The notes: generated by a model not told the origin, from the sequence alone. A stretch of 64,000 nucleotides of DNA from Chionoecetes opilio (GCA_016584305.1 JACEEZ010010017.1:350001-414000), one strand, 5' to 3'; positions 33,395 through 46,468 are shown, numbered from the stretch's first letter. Translations and numbers: made by a program.

Positions 33395-33880
33395 CTGTAG
33401 GCAGTGACTACTAAGACCCGGACGGCAGGCCCTGGACCTAGAGGCACACTTGAGGGCTGTGATGGTTGGCCCTGGAGGCACACTTGAGGGCTGTGATGGT
33501 TGGCCCTGGAGGCACACTTGAGGGCTGTGATGGTTGGTCCTGGAGGCACTTGAGGGCTGTGATGGCTGGCCCTGGAGGCACACTTGAGGGCTGTGATGGT
33601 TGGCCCTGGAGGCACACTTGAGGGCTGTGATGGTTGGCCCTCGCCCGTGGTGGTGCAGGCAGAATGATAATATGTGTAATGATATCATAACCATCTTTAA
33701 GTCATATTTGATCAACATTTTCATTCTTCATTATTGTCATCACCAACATCATAGAGTTCCAGCCCCGATGAGAACCAAAATCTTTCTGCACCGTCGAGTG
33801 GCCTAAGAACACCCAAATGCTGTCCATTAACTCTACCTTCGTTTGCGAGTGCATCGGAGGACACAGGGGGGCGGCATGCG
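33395..33880. repeat. Interspersed repeat with internal 34-bp tandem expansion
   Basis: Six copies of GGCCCTGGAGGCACACTTGA plus GGGCTGTGATGGTT at 33431-33640. The right part (33822-33878, AGGACACAGGGGGGCGGCAT) matches 55256-55312. Confidence 0.8.
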
Positions 33881-34001
33881 GAAATGTCTAATTTTTTTTT
33901 TTTTTTTTTTTTTTTGCACCATGATCAGCATTTACGTAAAGTCGAACAGTCGTAAGTTGCGTAGGTCGTAAGTCGGCGAATAGTTGTAAATACTTGGCAA
34001 T

Positions 34002-34119
34002 ATATATATATATATATATACAAATAGTCGTTTTTTCCATATTTCCTAAACACGCACACACACACACAGTCCTCAGTATTATTGGTCAGGAAATTGAAAA
34101 CTGGAGGAGGAAAAGGAGG

Positions 34120-34173
<54 letters not shown>

Positions 34174-34445
34174 AAGAAAAGACAGGAAAAGAAGAAAGAT
34201 AGATAATTACAACCACACACACCCACACCCACGTACACACACACACCCACCCACACACGTACACACACCCACCCACGTACACACACACCCACCCACGTAC
34301 ACACACACACCCACCCACACACGTACACACACCCACACACGTACACACACACACACACACCCACACACACACACACACCCACACACGTACACACACACCC
34401 ACCACACGTACACGTACACACCCACACGTACACGTACACACCCAC
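34002..34445. repeat. (GA)n tract and CACACCCACCCACACACGTA minisatellite
   Basis: (GA)n at 34123-34170. The CA-rich array at 34215-34443 with ACGTACAC modules abuts the donor of the LMBR1 exon at 34450. Confidence 0.95.
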
Positions 34446-34449
34446 TCAC

Positions 34450-34579
34450 CAATCATCTGCGTGAGACTTTCTTCCTGGTAGTAGCCGAGTAGCAGTGAGA
34501 TGATGACAGCCACACCCAACACCAACACCACCAGCAACACCAACACCACCACCGTCTCCACCACCCGGGCACGCAATCC
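34450..34579 (-). CDS. LMBR1: LMBR1-like, membrane exon
   Basis: Acceptor CCCCCCCCAG, donor ATTG|GTGAGT. It encodes GLRARVVETVVVLVLLVVLV, then LGVAVIISLLLGYYQEESLT and QMI. Vertebrate LMBR1 has GIRARILETLVMLLLL at the same place. One transmembrane helix. Phase 0 at the start, phase 1 at the end, matching the exon at 27062. Confidence 0.93.
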
Positions 34580-34605
34580 CTGGGGGGGGGGCGGTGAAAA
34601 GGGGG

Positions 34606-35034
34606 CACAGGTTAGGTTAGGTTACTCAAGGGCGAGAAGGAAGGTTAGGTTAGGTTAGGTTAGGTTACACAGGGGGAAGGAAGGATAGGTTAGGTTAGGT
34701 TAGGTACTCAGGGGAAAGCAAGGTTAGGTTAGGTTATCGTTATTACTCTCTCTCTCTCTGGGGGGGGGGGGTGGGAGGGGGCAGAGGTTAGGTGTTAGGT
34801 TACTCAAAGGGGGAGAGGAAGGTTAGGTAGGTTAGGTTAGGTTAGGTTACCAAAGGGGGGAAGGATAGGTTAGGTTTAGGTTAGGTGACTCAGGGGGAAG
34901 GGGAAGGAAGGAAGGATAGGTTAGGTTAGGTTAGGTTAGGTTACTCAAAGGGGAGGGAAGGATAGGTTAGGTTAGGTTAGGTGACTGAGGGGAGGGAAGT
35001 ATAGGTTAGGTTAGGTTAGGTTAGGTTAGAAGAA
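34606..35034. repeat. Interstitial TTAGG telomere-type repeat blocks
   Basis: About eleven short blocks of (TTAGG)2-6 separated by spacers such as TTACTCAAAGGGGGAGAGGA. The pentamer is the canonical arthropod telomere unit. It starts within 30 bp of an LMBR1 acceptor. Confidence 0.9.
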
Positions 35035-35510
<476 letters not shown>

Positions 35511-35582
35511 TAGGTATTCCATCTCGTTCATCCCTCTCTCTCTCTCTCTCTCTCATCCAGGCATTCCATCTCGTTCATACCA

Positions 35583-35616
<34 letters not shown>

Positions 35617-36963
35617 ATCCAGGCATTCCATCTCGTTCATCCATCCCTCTCTCTCTCTCTCTTCATCCAGGCATTCCATCTCGTTCATCCATCCTCTCTC
35701 TCTCTCTCTCTCATCCAGGCATTCCATCTCGTTCATACCTCTCTCTCTCTCTCTCATCCAGGCATTCCATCTCGTTCATCCATCCCTCTCTCTCTCTCTC
35801 ATCCAGGCATTCCATCTCGTTCATCCATCCCTCTCTCTCTCTCTCATCCAGGCATTCCATCTCGTTCATCCATCCCTCTCTCTCTCTCTCATCAGGCATT
35901 CCATCTCGTTCATCCATCCCTCTCTTCATCCAGGCATTCCATCTCGTTCATCCATCCCTCTCTCTCTCTCTCTCATCCAGGCATTCCATCTCGTTCATCC
36001 ATCCCTCTCTCTCTCTCTCATCCAGGCATTCCATCTCGTTCATCCATCCCTCTCTCTCTCTCTCATCCAGGCATTCCATCTCGTTCATCCATCCCTCTCT
36101 CTCTCTCTCTCTCTCTCATCCAGGCATTCCATCTCGTTCATCCCTCTCTCTCTCTCTCATCCAGGCATTCCATCTCGTTCATCCCTCTCTCTCTCTCTCA
36201 TCCAGGCATTCCATCTCGTTCATCCCTCTCTCTCTCTCTCATCCAGGCATTCCATCTCGTTCATCCATCCTCTCTCTCTCTCTCATCCAGGCATTCCATC
36301 TCGTTCATCCATCCCTCTCTCTCATCCAGGCATTCCATCTCGTTCATCCATCCCTCTCTCTCATCCAGGCATTCCATCTCGTTCATCCATCCTCTCTCTC
36401 TCTCTCTCATCCAGGCATTCCATCTCGTTCATCCATCCCTCTCTCTTTTCTCATCCAGGCATTCCATCTCGTTCATCCATCCCTCTCTCTCTCTCTCATC
36501 CAGGCATTCCATCTCGTTCATCCATCCCTCTCTCTCTCTCTCATCCAGGCATTCCATCTCGTTCATCCATCCCTCTCTCTCATCCAGGCATTCCATCTCG
36601 TTCATCCATCCCTCTCTCTCTCTCTCCCTCCAGGCATTCCATCTCGTTCATCCATCCCTCTCTCTCTCTCTCATCCAGGCATTCCATCTCGTTCATCCTC
36701 CCTCTCTCTCTCTCCTCATCCAGGCATTCCATCTCGTTCATCCATCCCTCTCTCTCTCTCTCATCCAGGCATTCCATCTCGTTCATCCATCCCTCTCTCT
36801 CATCCAGGCATTCCATCTCGTTCATCCATCCCTCTCTCTCTCTCTCATCCAGGCATTCCATCTCGTTCATCCATCCCTCTCTCTCTCTCTCATCCAGGCA
36901 TTCCATCTCGTTCATCCATCCCTCTCTCTCTCTCTCATCCAGGCATTCCATCTCGTTCATCCA

Positions 36964-37004
<41 letters not shown>

Positions 37005-39146
37005 CAGGCATTCCTCTCGTTCATCCCTCTCTCTCTCTCTCATCCAGGCATTCCATCTCGTTCATCCCTCTCTCTCTCTCTCATCCAGGCATTCCATCTC
37101 GTTCATCCCTCTCTCTCTCTCTCTCATCCAGGCATTCCATCTCGTTCATCCATCCCTCTCTCTCTCTCATCCAGGCATTCCATCTCGTTCATCCATCCTC
37201 TCTCCTCTCATCCAGGCATTCCATCTCGTTCATCCATCCCTCTCCTCCTCTCATCCAGGCATTCCATCTCGTTCATCCATCCTCTCTCTCTCTCTCTCTC
37301 TCATCCAGGCATTCCATCTCGTTCATTCATCCTCTCTCTCTCTCTCTCTCATCCAGGCATTCCATCTCGTTCATCTCTCTCTCTCTCTCTCATCCAGGCA
37401 TTCCATCTCGTTCATCCATCCCTCTCTCTCATCCAGGCATTCCATCTCGTTCATCTCCTCTCTCTCTCTCATCCAGGCATTCCATCTCGTTCATCCATCC
37501 CTCTCTCTCTCATCCAGGCATTCCATCCCCGTTCATCTCCTCTCTCTCTCTCATCCAGGCATTCCATCTCGTTCATCCATCCCTCTCTCTCATCCAGGCA
37601 TTCCATCTCGTTCATCCATCCCTCTCTCTCTCTTCATCCAGGCATTCCATCTCGTTCATCCATCCCTCTCTCTCTTCATCCAGGCATTCCATCTCGTTCA
37701 TCCATCCCTCTCTCTCTCTCATCCAGGCATTCCATCTCGTTCATCCATCCCTCTCTCTCATCCACAGGCATTCCATCTCGTTCATCCACCCCTCTCTCCT
37801 CTCTCTCATCCAGGCATTCCATCTCGTTCATCCATCCCTCTCTCTCTCCTCTCTATCCAGGCATTCCATCTCGTTCATCCATCCTCCTCTCTCTCTCTCA
37901 TCCAGGCATTCCATCTCGTTCATCCACCTCTCTCTCTCTCTCTCATCCAGGCATTCCATCTCGTTCATCCATCCCTCTCCTCTCTTCTCATCCGGATTCC
38001 ATCTCGTTCATCCATCCTCTCTCTCTCCTCATCCAGGCATTCCATCTCGTTCATTCCATCCCTCTCTCTCCTCTCTCATCCAGGCATTCCATCTCGTTCA
38101 TCCATCCCTCTCTCTCTCATCCAGGCATTCCATCTCGTTCATCCATCCTCTCTCTCTCTCTCATCCAGGCATTCCATCTCGTTCATCCATCCCTCTCTCT
38201 CTCTCTCATCCAGGCATTCCATCTCGTTCATCCATCCCTCTCTCCTCTATCTTCTCTCGGCATTCCATTTTCTTTCCCATCCGCTCCTCTCTCTCTCCTC
38301 TCTCTCTCCATCCAGGCATTCCATCTCGTTCATCCCTCTCTCTCTCTCTCATCCAGGCATTCCATCTCGTTCATCCCTCTCTCTCTCTCTCATCCAGGCA
38401 TTCCATCTCGTTCATCCTCCTCTCTCTCTCATCCAGGCATTCCATCTCGTTCATCCATCCCTCTTTTCTCTCTCATCCAGGCATTCCATCTCGTTCATCC
38501 ATCCCTCTCTCTCTACCAGGCATTCCATCTCGTTCATCCATCCCTCTCTCTCATCCAGGCATTCCATCTCGTTCATCATCCCTCTCTCTCTCTCTCATCC
38601 AGGCATTCCATCTCGTTCATCCATCCCTCTCTCCTCTCTCTCATCCAGGCATTCCATCTCGTTCATCCATCCCTCTCTCTCTCTCTCATCCAGGCATTCC
38701 ATCTCGTTCATCCATCCCTCTCTCTCTCTCTCATCCAGGCATTCCATCTCGTTCATCCATCCCTCTCTCTCATCCAGGCATTCCATCTCGTTCATCCATC
38801 CCCTCTCTCTCTCTCATCCAGGCATTCCATCTCGTTCATCCATCCCTCTCTCTCTCTCTCATCCAGGCATTCCATCTCGTTCATCCATCCCTCTCTCTCT
38901 TCTCTCATCCAGGCATTCCATCTCGTTCATCTCCTCTCTCTCTCATCAGGCATTCCATCTCGTTCATCCATCCTCTCTCTCATCCAGGCATCCCTCTCGT
39001 TCATCCCTCTCTCTCTCTCTCATCCAGGCATTCCATCTCGTTCATCCATCCCTCTCTCTCTCTCGCTTTCCCTCTGTCATCCATCTCCTTTTCATCCATC
39101 CCTCTCATCCTCTCTCTTATCCAGGCATTCCATCTCGTTCATCCAC

Positions 39147-39177
<31 letters not shown>

Positions 39178-40660
39178 CTCTCTCTATCCAGGCATTCCTC
39201 TCGTTCATCCTCTCTCTCTCTCATCCAGGCATTCCATCTCGTTCATCCTCTCTCTCTTCTCATCCAGGCATTCCATCTCGTTTTTTTTCATCCATCCCTC
39301 TCATCTCTCTCTTCATCCAGGCATTCCATCTCGTTCATCCATCCTCTCTCTCTCTCTCATCCAGGCATTCCATCTCGTTCATCCATCCTCTCTCTCATCC
39401 AGGCATTCCATCTCGTTCATCCATCCCTCTCTCTCTCTCATCCAGGCATTCCATCTCGTTCATCCATCCCCTCTCCTCTCTCTCTCATCCAGGCATTCCA
39501 TCTCGTTCATCCATCCCTCTCTCTCTCTCTCTCATCCAGGCATTCCATCTCGTTCATCCTCCTCTCTCTCTCATCCAGGCATTCCATCTCGTCATCCATC
39601 CTCTCTCTCATCAGGATTCCATCTCGTTCATCCTCTCTCTCTCTCTCATCCAGGCATTCCATCTCGTTCATCCATCCCTCTCTCTCTCTCATCCAGGCAT
39701 TCCATCTCGTTCATCCTCTCTCTCTCTCTCTCATCCAGGCATTCCATCTCGTTCAATCATCCCTCTCTCTCTCATCCAGGCATTCCATCTCGTTCATCCA
39801 TCCTCTCTCTCTTCATCCAGGCATTCCATCTCGTTCATCCATCCCTCTCTCTCATCCGCATCATCCATCTCTCATCTCCTCTCTCTCTCTCACCAGGCAT
39901 TCCATCTCGTTCATCCATCCTCTCTCTCATCCAGGCATTCCATCTCGTTCATCCATCCCCCTCCTCTCCATCCAGGCATTCATCTCGTTCATCCACCTCT
40001 CTCTCTCTCATCCGGCATCCATCTCGTTCTCCATCCCTCTCTCCATCCAGGCATTCATCTCGTTCATCCATCCCTCTCTCTCTCTCATCCAGGCATTCCA
40101 TCTCGTTCATCTCCTCTCTCTCTCTCTCTCATCCAGGCATTCCATCTCGTTCATCATCCTTCATGCATTCCCCTCTCTCTCCTCTCTCATCCAGGCATTC
40201 CATCTCGTCATCATCCCTCTTCTCTCTCTCTCTCTCTCATCTCTCATCCAGGCATCCATCTCGGTCATCCATCCCTCTCTCTCTCATCCAGGCATTCCAT
40301 CTCGTTCATCCATCCTCTCTCTCTTCTCTCTCAACCAGGGCATTCATCTCGTTCATCATCCCTCTCTCTCTCTCATCAGGCATTCCATCCGTTCATCTCT
40401 CTCCTCTCTCTCATCCAGCATTCCATCTGTTCATCCTCCTTCATCTCATCCAGCTTCCATCTCGTTCATCCTCTCTCTCTCTCATCAGGCATTCCATCTC
40501 GTTCTCCTCCCTCTCTCTCCTCCAGGCTCATCTCGTTACCTCCCTCTCTCTCTCTATCCGCTCATTTTCATCCTCTCTCTCTTCTTAGGATTCATCTCTC
40601 ATCTTCTCTCCTCCTTTCTCTCCAGGATCCATTCGTCATCTCTCCTCTCCCTCTTCCGTC
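35511..40660. repeat. 5.1-kb minisatellite, unit about 45 bp, roughly 110 copies
   Basis: Unit: CATCCAGGCATTCCATCTCG, then TTCATCCATCC and (CT)4-10. The core is almost invariant from 35511 to about 37900, with many single-base losses and scrambled units from about 37980 and especially 39060-40660. Minus-strand frames reading MNEMECLDERERE are repeat artefacts. It occupies the intron between LMBR1 exons 34450-34579 and 40677-40771. Confidence 0.98.
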
Positions 40661-40676
40661 TCTCTCTCCTCCTCAC

Positions 40677-40771
40677 CTTGCGGGATCCCGGAAGCCCTAG
40701 ACTCGGTGAAGAGGTAGCGAAGGGAAGACCCACGAACGCGACTTGAGAGCAGGAAAATGATGTTCATAACC
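40677..40771 (-). CDS. LMBR1: LMBR1-like, damaged membrane exon
   Basis: The 95-nt segment is bounded by a good acceptor (CCTCCTGTAG) and donor (CGCAAG|GTGAGG), and its outer phases fit both neighbours (previous exon ends LSLVQ plus G; next starts GLRAR). Read in phase it meets TGA at the second full codon. Other frames give the expected pieces: NIIFLLS, then LPFA, then YLFTES, then GSRK, matching LWN..FLLSN..LPFAYLFTESEG..K of the family. Several single-base losses therefore break one conserved exon. The damaged minisatellite starts about 17 bp away, so sequencing or assembly error is the likelier explanation, but gene inactivation is possible. Confidence 0.7.
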
Positions 40772-40784
40772 CTACAGGAGGAGA

Positions 40785-41272
40785 GGAGGACGAGAGGAGA
40801 CGAGGAGAGGAGGAGGAGGGGAGGAGGGAGGAATAGGAGGAGGATAGGAGGAGAGGAGGAGACGAGGAGAGAAAGTAATGAAACGTGAGTTATATGAATG
40901 AAACAAATGACGGAAAAGAAAGGAGAGGGAGAGAGAGAGAGAGGGGAGAGAGAGAGAGAATAGGGAGAGAGAGAGAGGAAGAGAGAGAGAGAGAGAGAGA
41001 GAGTAGAGAGAGAGGAAAAGAAGAGGAGGAGGAGGAAGAAGGAAAAGGGAGAGTAAGGAAGGAGACAGAGAGGAGGAGGAGGAGGAGAGGAGGAGAGAGG
41101 AGGAGGAGAGGAGGAGGAGGAGAGGAGAGAAGGAAGAAGGAGGAGAAGAGAGAGGAGAGAGAGGAAGGAGAGAGAGGAGAAGAGAGAGAGAGAGGAGAGA
41201 GGAGGAGGAGAGAAGAGAGGAGGAGAGGAGAGGAGAGAAAGAGAGGAGGGAAGAAGAAAAAAAAATTATAAT
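40785..41272. repeat. (GGA)n/(GA)n-rich tract
   Basis: Irregular GAGGAG and GAGAGA modules, nearly 500 bp. No coding content. Confidence 0.9.
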
Positions 41273-41384
41273 AAACCACATAGAAAGAAAAAAGAAAGTG
41301 TGCAGCGGAAAACTTATGCGTAGGTTAGCGTCTGGCGTCTGTAAGCGACCTGATTATTAGAGATAGGAGAGACAAGTGTTCGTT

Positions 41385-41809
41385 CGTTCTCTCTCTCTCA
41401 TCTATCTTATTTTTGGCTTTCTGTTCATTTTTCTATTAGTTAGTGTTATCTATTTTTCCTCTCTCTCTCTCTCTCCCTCCCTGCATCAGTCTCTCTCTCT
41501 CTCTCTCTCTCCCTGCATCAGTCTCTCTCTCTCTCTTAACCTGCAACAGTCTCTCACCCTACAAGTCTCTCTCTCTCTAACCCTGCTCTATTCTCTCTCT
41601 CTATCTATCTCTTGCTCTCTCACCCTACACCAGATTCTCTCTCTCAACCTGCACCAGTCTCTCTCTCTCTCTTTCTCTCACCCTACAACAGTCTCTCTCT
41701 CTCTCTCCTAACCCTGCTCTATTCTCTCTATATATCTATCTCTTGCTCTCTCACCCTACACCAGATTATCTCTCTCTCAACCTGCACCAGTCTCTCTCTC
41801 TCTCTCCAC
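41385..41809. repeat. CT-rich minisatellite with CACCCTACACCAGA units
   Basis: (CT)n tracts alternate with ACCCTACACCAG and AACCTGCACCAGT. The array runs into the donor of the next LMBR1 exon, and its unit resembles the exon end (CCCTGCACCAG at 41809-41819). Confidence 0.9.
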
Positions 41810-41949
41810 CCTGCACCAGCGAGAGGTTGAGCCACTGCACGTAGAGGGAGTCGCGGTAGAGCGTCAAGACCTCGTTGCTCAGGATGCTGAAGGGCAGCAG
41901 CAACACGGCGCCCAGGGACACCGACAGGCTGAAGGTACACAGCCATAAC
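41810..41949 (-). CDS. LMBR1: LMBR1-like, membrane exon
   Basis: Acceptor TGTGTTCAG, donor CAGG|GTGGAG. It encodes LWLCTFSLSVSLGAVLLLPF, then SILSNEVL, and YVQWLNLSLVQ. The vertebrate counterpart is LSTFTLAVSAGAVLLLPFSIISNEIL..YIQWLNGSL, a nearly continuous match. The first base completes a codon from an upstream exon that I did not find. Confidence 0.95.
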
Positions 41950-42212
41950 CTGAACACATAGGAAAAGGGAGGCACACGGTGAGCTACAGGCGGGCAGAGG
42001 GTAAGTTACAGGGGTTGTTTGGTTAGGAGATAAGTCTGTAATGAAAGGATTTATTGTACATACTAAAAAAAATATATATATAATGTACTAAATTAATCAA
42101 ATAAATGAATGAAATGAAAAAAAAACTTACTTAGAAAAAACAAATCATGTGCTATCATGTCAACAATCAAACACGTGGCACCATGTCAACAAACAATCAA
42201 GCACGTGCGCCC

Positions 42213-42588
42213 CCACCACCACATTACCACCATAGCAACACCCCCACCCCCACCATAGCAATACCCCCACCACCACAGCAACACCCCCACCACCACAGCA
42301 ACACCCCCACCACCACAGCAATACCCCCACCACCACAGAAACACCCCCACCACCACAGCAACACCCCCACCACCATAGCAACACCCCCCCCCACCACCCC
42401 TACCACCATAGCATCAACCCCCCCACCACCATAGCAACACCACCACCACCACGCCGCACCCACTTCAATTTTAGCACACCATAAAAATAATGTGTACGTC
42501 CCCAACACACACCACACACACACACACAAGGTCATCTCCGTGTCTTGGCTTATAAAAGTCTTCCGACATTCCACTCTACTTACATGCG

Positions 42589-42657
<69 letters not shown>

Positions 42658-42920
42658 TGATAATGATGATAATAATAATGATGGCAGTGAATGATGATAA
42701 TGATGATAATAATAATGATGGCAGTGAATGATGATAATAATGATAATAATAATGATGATGATAATGAATAATTCGTAGTAGTGATGATAGACAGATTAAT
42801 AGAAGAAATTTTAAGATTAAATATATTAGTGGTGTTATGGTGGTGGTAAAGGAGGAGGAGGAGGAGGAGGAGGAGGAGGAGGAGGAGGAGGAGGAGGAGG
42901 AGGAGGAGGAAAAAGGTCAC
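42213..42920. repeat. CCACCACAGCAACACCCC array, (TAA)n and (GGA)n
   Basis: 20-bp units at 42213-42445, (TAA)n with GATGATAA decay at 42583-42770, (GGA)n at 42850-42910. Confidence 0.95.
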
Positions 42921-43002
42921 ATAACTCATACCAGACCCTTCCATTAACGTCCTCTCTTCCCTCACACACACACACACACACACACACAACACACACACAC
43001 AC

Positions 43003-43249
43003 ACCCTGAACGGCTCAGTGGGTTAGGGCGTCCGGCACCATTCTGTTGTTCGGCGTTCGATCCCCGGCCCTGCTCATTCCCGGGGATTTTTCAACTGACA
43101 AATTTGGGCGGTTACTGTCCCCCTTGAGCAAGATGATGGGTGTGTGTGGTGTGTGAGGTCCCAGCATTACCCAAAGATCGGTAATAATGAGGAGAGTGAA
43201 ACTGGCGATCGCAAGTCTGACTCGCGTGGACAAGACCATGGGTGAATGA
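43003..43249 (+). mobile_element. tRNA-derived SINE, full-length copy
   Basis: A box region ACGGCTCAGTGGGTTAGGG, B box GTTCGATCCC at 43055-43064, a body with GGTTACTGTCCCCCTTGAGC and GGTCCCAGCATTACCCAAAG, ending in a (CA)n tail. A 5'-truncated copy is at 44166-44364. Confidence 0.8.
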
Positions 43250-44023
43250 CACACACAGACACACACACAAACACACACACACACACACAGACACACACAC
43301 ACACTTATATTCCCCATCAGGAAGACAAGAGTAACGGTGAGGTGACCGTGGGAAGAGGAAGAGGAGGAGAAAATCTAACACACTTACCTAAATAAGATGC
43401 CACACGCACACACACACACTCAACACACACACACAAACACATACACACACACACACGCACTCACTCACAACACACACACTCACTCACAACACACACACAC
43501 TCACATACTCACACACACTCAAGTCATAGCACCAAGATCGAGCATTCAACTCTCTCATGCAGACAAAAAAGCGTAGGTAATGAGAGAGAGAGAAAGCAAG
43601 TAATGTCATTGTCATAGGTGTGATGTTCAGGGTCTCTCTCTCTCTCTCTCAGGACAAAGCAAGCCACAGATAGACGTGTGTGTGTGTGTGTGTGGTGTGT
43701 GTGTGTTAGCTACTACTACGCAATACCCAACCCACTAAAACACACACACACAAATAGAGCCCACCACATAAATCCACTAGCGCGTCTGACAAATCCACCC
43801 ACACAACCCCCACCCCTACACACTCCCCCCTACATACATCCACACCCCCCTCCCCTCCCCCTACACCCACACCCTTCCCAGTGCCAATAGTGTGTGTGAC
43901 GTACCGCTTCTGCCCCCCCCCCCTCTTTACCCTTGCTGTTTCCCCTCGCCTGTTCTTAGCTCTGTGCCAAGAGATGCTGTCCCCTCACACCCTCTTGCGC
44001 AATAGGTGGATCATGTCCCTGCC

Positions 44024-44056
<33 letters not shown>

Positions 44057-44165
44057 CACAGAGAGAGAGAGAGAGAGAGAGAGAGTGAAACCTTTCAGTG
44101 GAATGTAAACAAAAACACATCCTTGCCCTTTTTTCCAACTTTTTTACACATACACACGTTCTCTC
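43250..44165. other. Microsatellite-rich intron stretch
   Basis: (CA)n with interruptions at 43250-43305 and 43407-43510, CT tract 43635-43650, GT tract 43675-43705, (AC)n 44026-44056, (GA)n 44060-44084. No exon seen. Confidence 0.7.
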
Positions 44166-44364
44166 CCTCATTCCCGGGGATTTTTCCACTGAGAAATTCG
44201 GGTGGTTACTATCCCCCTTGAGCAAAGTGATGGGTGTGTGTGGTGTGTGAGGTCCCAGCATTACCCAAAGATCGGTAATAATGAGCCCCAAGCTCGCACT
44301 AAGAGGGTGAAAACTGGCGATCGCGAGCCAGGTCGCGTGGACAAGACCCTGGGTGAATAACGCA
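44166..44364 (+). mobile_element. tRNA-derived SINE, truncated copy
   Basis: Lacks the tRNA-like head. Matches 43074-43249 from ATTCCCGGGGATTTTTC to GGACAAGACCCTGGGTGAAT. Confidence 0.8.
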
Positions 44365-45345
44365 CACCCGTACACACACGTCAAGGCAAGGACACGTGAC
44401 AGGCTGACAAAGGTAAACAATAACAAAGATCAGCTGTTGCAGGGAGGCAGGAGGGTTAGGAAGGACAGGAAGAAAGAATGAGAGGAAAGAGTTGGAAGGA
44501 AGGAAGGAAGGAAGGAAGGAAGGAAGGAAGGAAGATGAAGAAAATATGTTAATAAGCACATTCCCTCATGCCTCATCTCTCTCTTTTTTTGTTCTCCATC
44601 CTTCAACCTACCCTATAACCCCCCCCCCTTTGCTGACCCTGGTACTGTTGCCACGTCTCTCTCTCTCTCTCTCTCTCTCTCTCAGAAGACGCACTACACA
44701 GCCAAAGTCACAGCTAAGTCTTGGTTGAAGCACGAACACACACACACACACAGGACACACACACACACACACATACAACACACACACACAGGACACACAC
44801 ACACACGGACACACACACGTACAACACACACACACAGGGACAACAACTCCACAACAACCTGGGGACAGAGCCCAGAGAGAAGCTTCCTAAAACAGGGTGA
44901 GGAGGAGGAGGAGGAGGAGGAGGAGGAGGAGGAGGAGGAGGAGGGAGAAGAGAGGAAGAGGTAGAGAGAGGAAGAGGAAGAGGAGAGAGAAGAGGAAGAG
45001 GAGGAGGAGGAGGAACCCGCCCAACTATCTGGCAGCCCTGATGTTACCTAGAGTACTCTGATAAAGGTACTCCAATGTTACAGTGAACCAGTTTCCACTT
45101 TCAAGAAATTTCCTTATTTTAAGGAAATTTTGGCCTGAGAAGGTTAATTTCTAAGGAAACACAAAATCTAAGGAAATCCAGATTTGTGTGTATTTGAAAT
45201 GTATTTAAATACAATTGATGTATTTAGTATTTAAATATATTCGTAAAATGTATTTAGTATTTAGTATTTAGATAAATTTCTCCCATGTATTTAGTATTTA
45301 GTATTTAAATACCTTCCGTGTATTTAGTGCCCAGCTCTGAGGGGG
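44365..45345. other. Microsatellite-rich intron stretch
   Basis: (GGAA)n at 44495-44533, CT tract 44655-44682, (CA)n groups 44735-44835, (GGA)n 44898-44945, and a TGTATTTAGTATTTAAATA-rich AT segment at 45185-45325. No exon seen. Confidence 0.7.
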
Positions 45346-45840
45346 TTTTAGTGTAATGGGTATGTGTGTAGTGTAGGGGTGTGCACTGTGTAGGGGAGTG
45401 AAATGTAATGTAGTGTGTGTGTAGTGTAATGGGTGTGTGTAGGGGGTGTGTAGCGTAATGGGTGTGTGTAGTGTAATGGGTGTGTGTAGTGTAATGGGGG
45501 GTGTAGTGTAATGGGGGGGTGTAGTGTAATGGGTGTGTGTAGGGGGTGCAGTGTAGGGTGTGTGTAGTGTAATGGGTGTGTGTAGTGTAATGGGTGTGTG
45601 TAGGGGGTGTGTAGCGTAATGGGTGTGTGTAGTGTAATGGGTGTGTGTAGTGTAATGGGTGGGTGTAGTGTAATGGGGGGGTGTAGTGTAATGGGTGTGT
45701 GTGTGTAGGGGTGTGAGTGTAAGGGTGTGTGTAGTGTAATGGATGAAGGGTGTGTAGGGGGTGTAGTAAGTGTAGTGTAATGGGTATGTAATGTAGTGTA
45801 ATGGGTGTGTGTAGGGGGGTGTAGGTAATGGGATGTGTGA
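45346..45840. repeat. GTGTAATGGGTGTGTGTA array
   Basis: About 25 irregular units of around 18 bp. The HYTHPLHYT frame on - is an artefact. Confidence 0.95.
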
Positions 45841-46422
45841 GGCATGGGCCTGTGTGCGTAATTGTGTGAGGGGGGGAGGTGGGGGGTGTGTGTATGTAGG
45901 AATGTGTGTAGGGTCAGTAGGCAGTGAGGTAACCGGTACTACACGAAAACACGTGAGTAACTAAGACATAGAGACACAGATGAGGTACACGCACTACGAC
46001 CATTTCCCGGATCAGCCACGCCCTCCTTGAGTACACACAACACAAACGCGCGAGGACACCAAACACCTACCCACCAAACACAGCACAGTGAGTACAAACA
46101 CAACACACACATGAGTACAGCACAACACCATCAGGAACACCAACACAACACCTGAGATACAGCACAACACAATACCTGAGGACACCACAACACCTAAAAT
46201 ACAGCCCACCACAGCACGTGAGATACAACACAACACCTCTGGAACACAAGGTCACCCAACACAACACAAGGCAACTCAAAATAGACTAATAACAGTACTA
46301 TACAGCACAACACAACTAACACTATAATACTAATAATAGCTACAACCGTACAGCTACAACAACAACAACAACAATGAAAGGTCACTCAGTCAACTCAAAC
46401 CGGAAGTCCCAGACCTATATAT

Positions 46423-46468
<46 letters not shown>

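Noticed and set aside
33250..33990. A single transposon bounded by CTTACGACCG and GTCGTAAGTCGG
   Set aside because: The end motifs are suggestive, but the inverted match is short and the interior is a different interspersed repeat.
34606..35034. A chromosome end
   Set aside because: The TTAGG blocks are short, separated by spacers and flanked on both sides by LMBR1 exons.
35511..40660. Long open frames on - reading MNEMECLDEREREG as a repetitive protein
   Set aside because: They are translations of the 45-bp minisatellite, are interrupted irregularly by stops, and lie in an LMBR1 intron.
45020..45330. A transposon based on repeated TGTATTTAGTATTTAAATA
   Set aside because: AT-rich repeats are clear, but I could not define matching ends or a target duplication.
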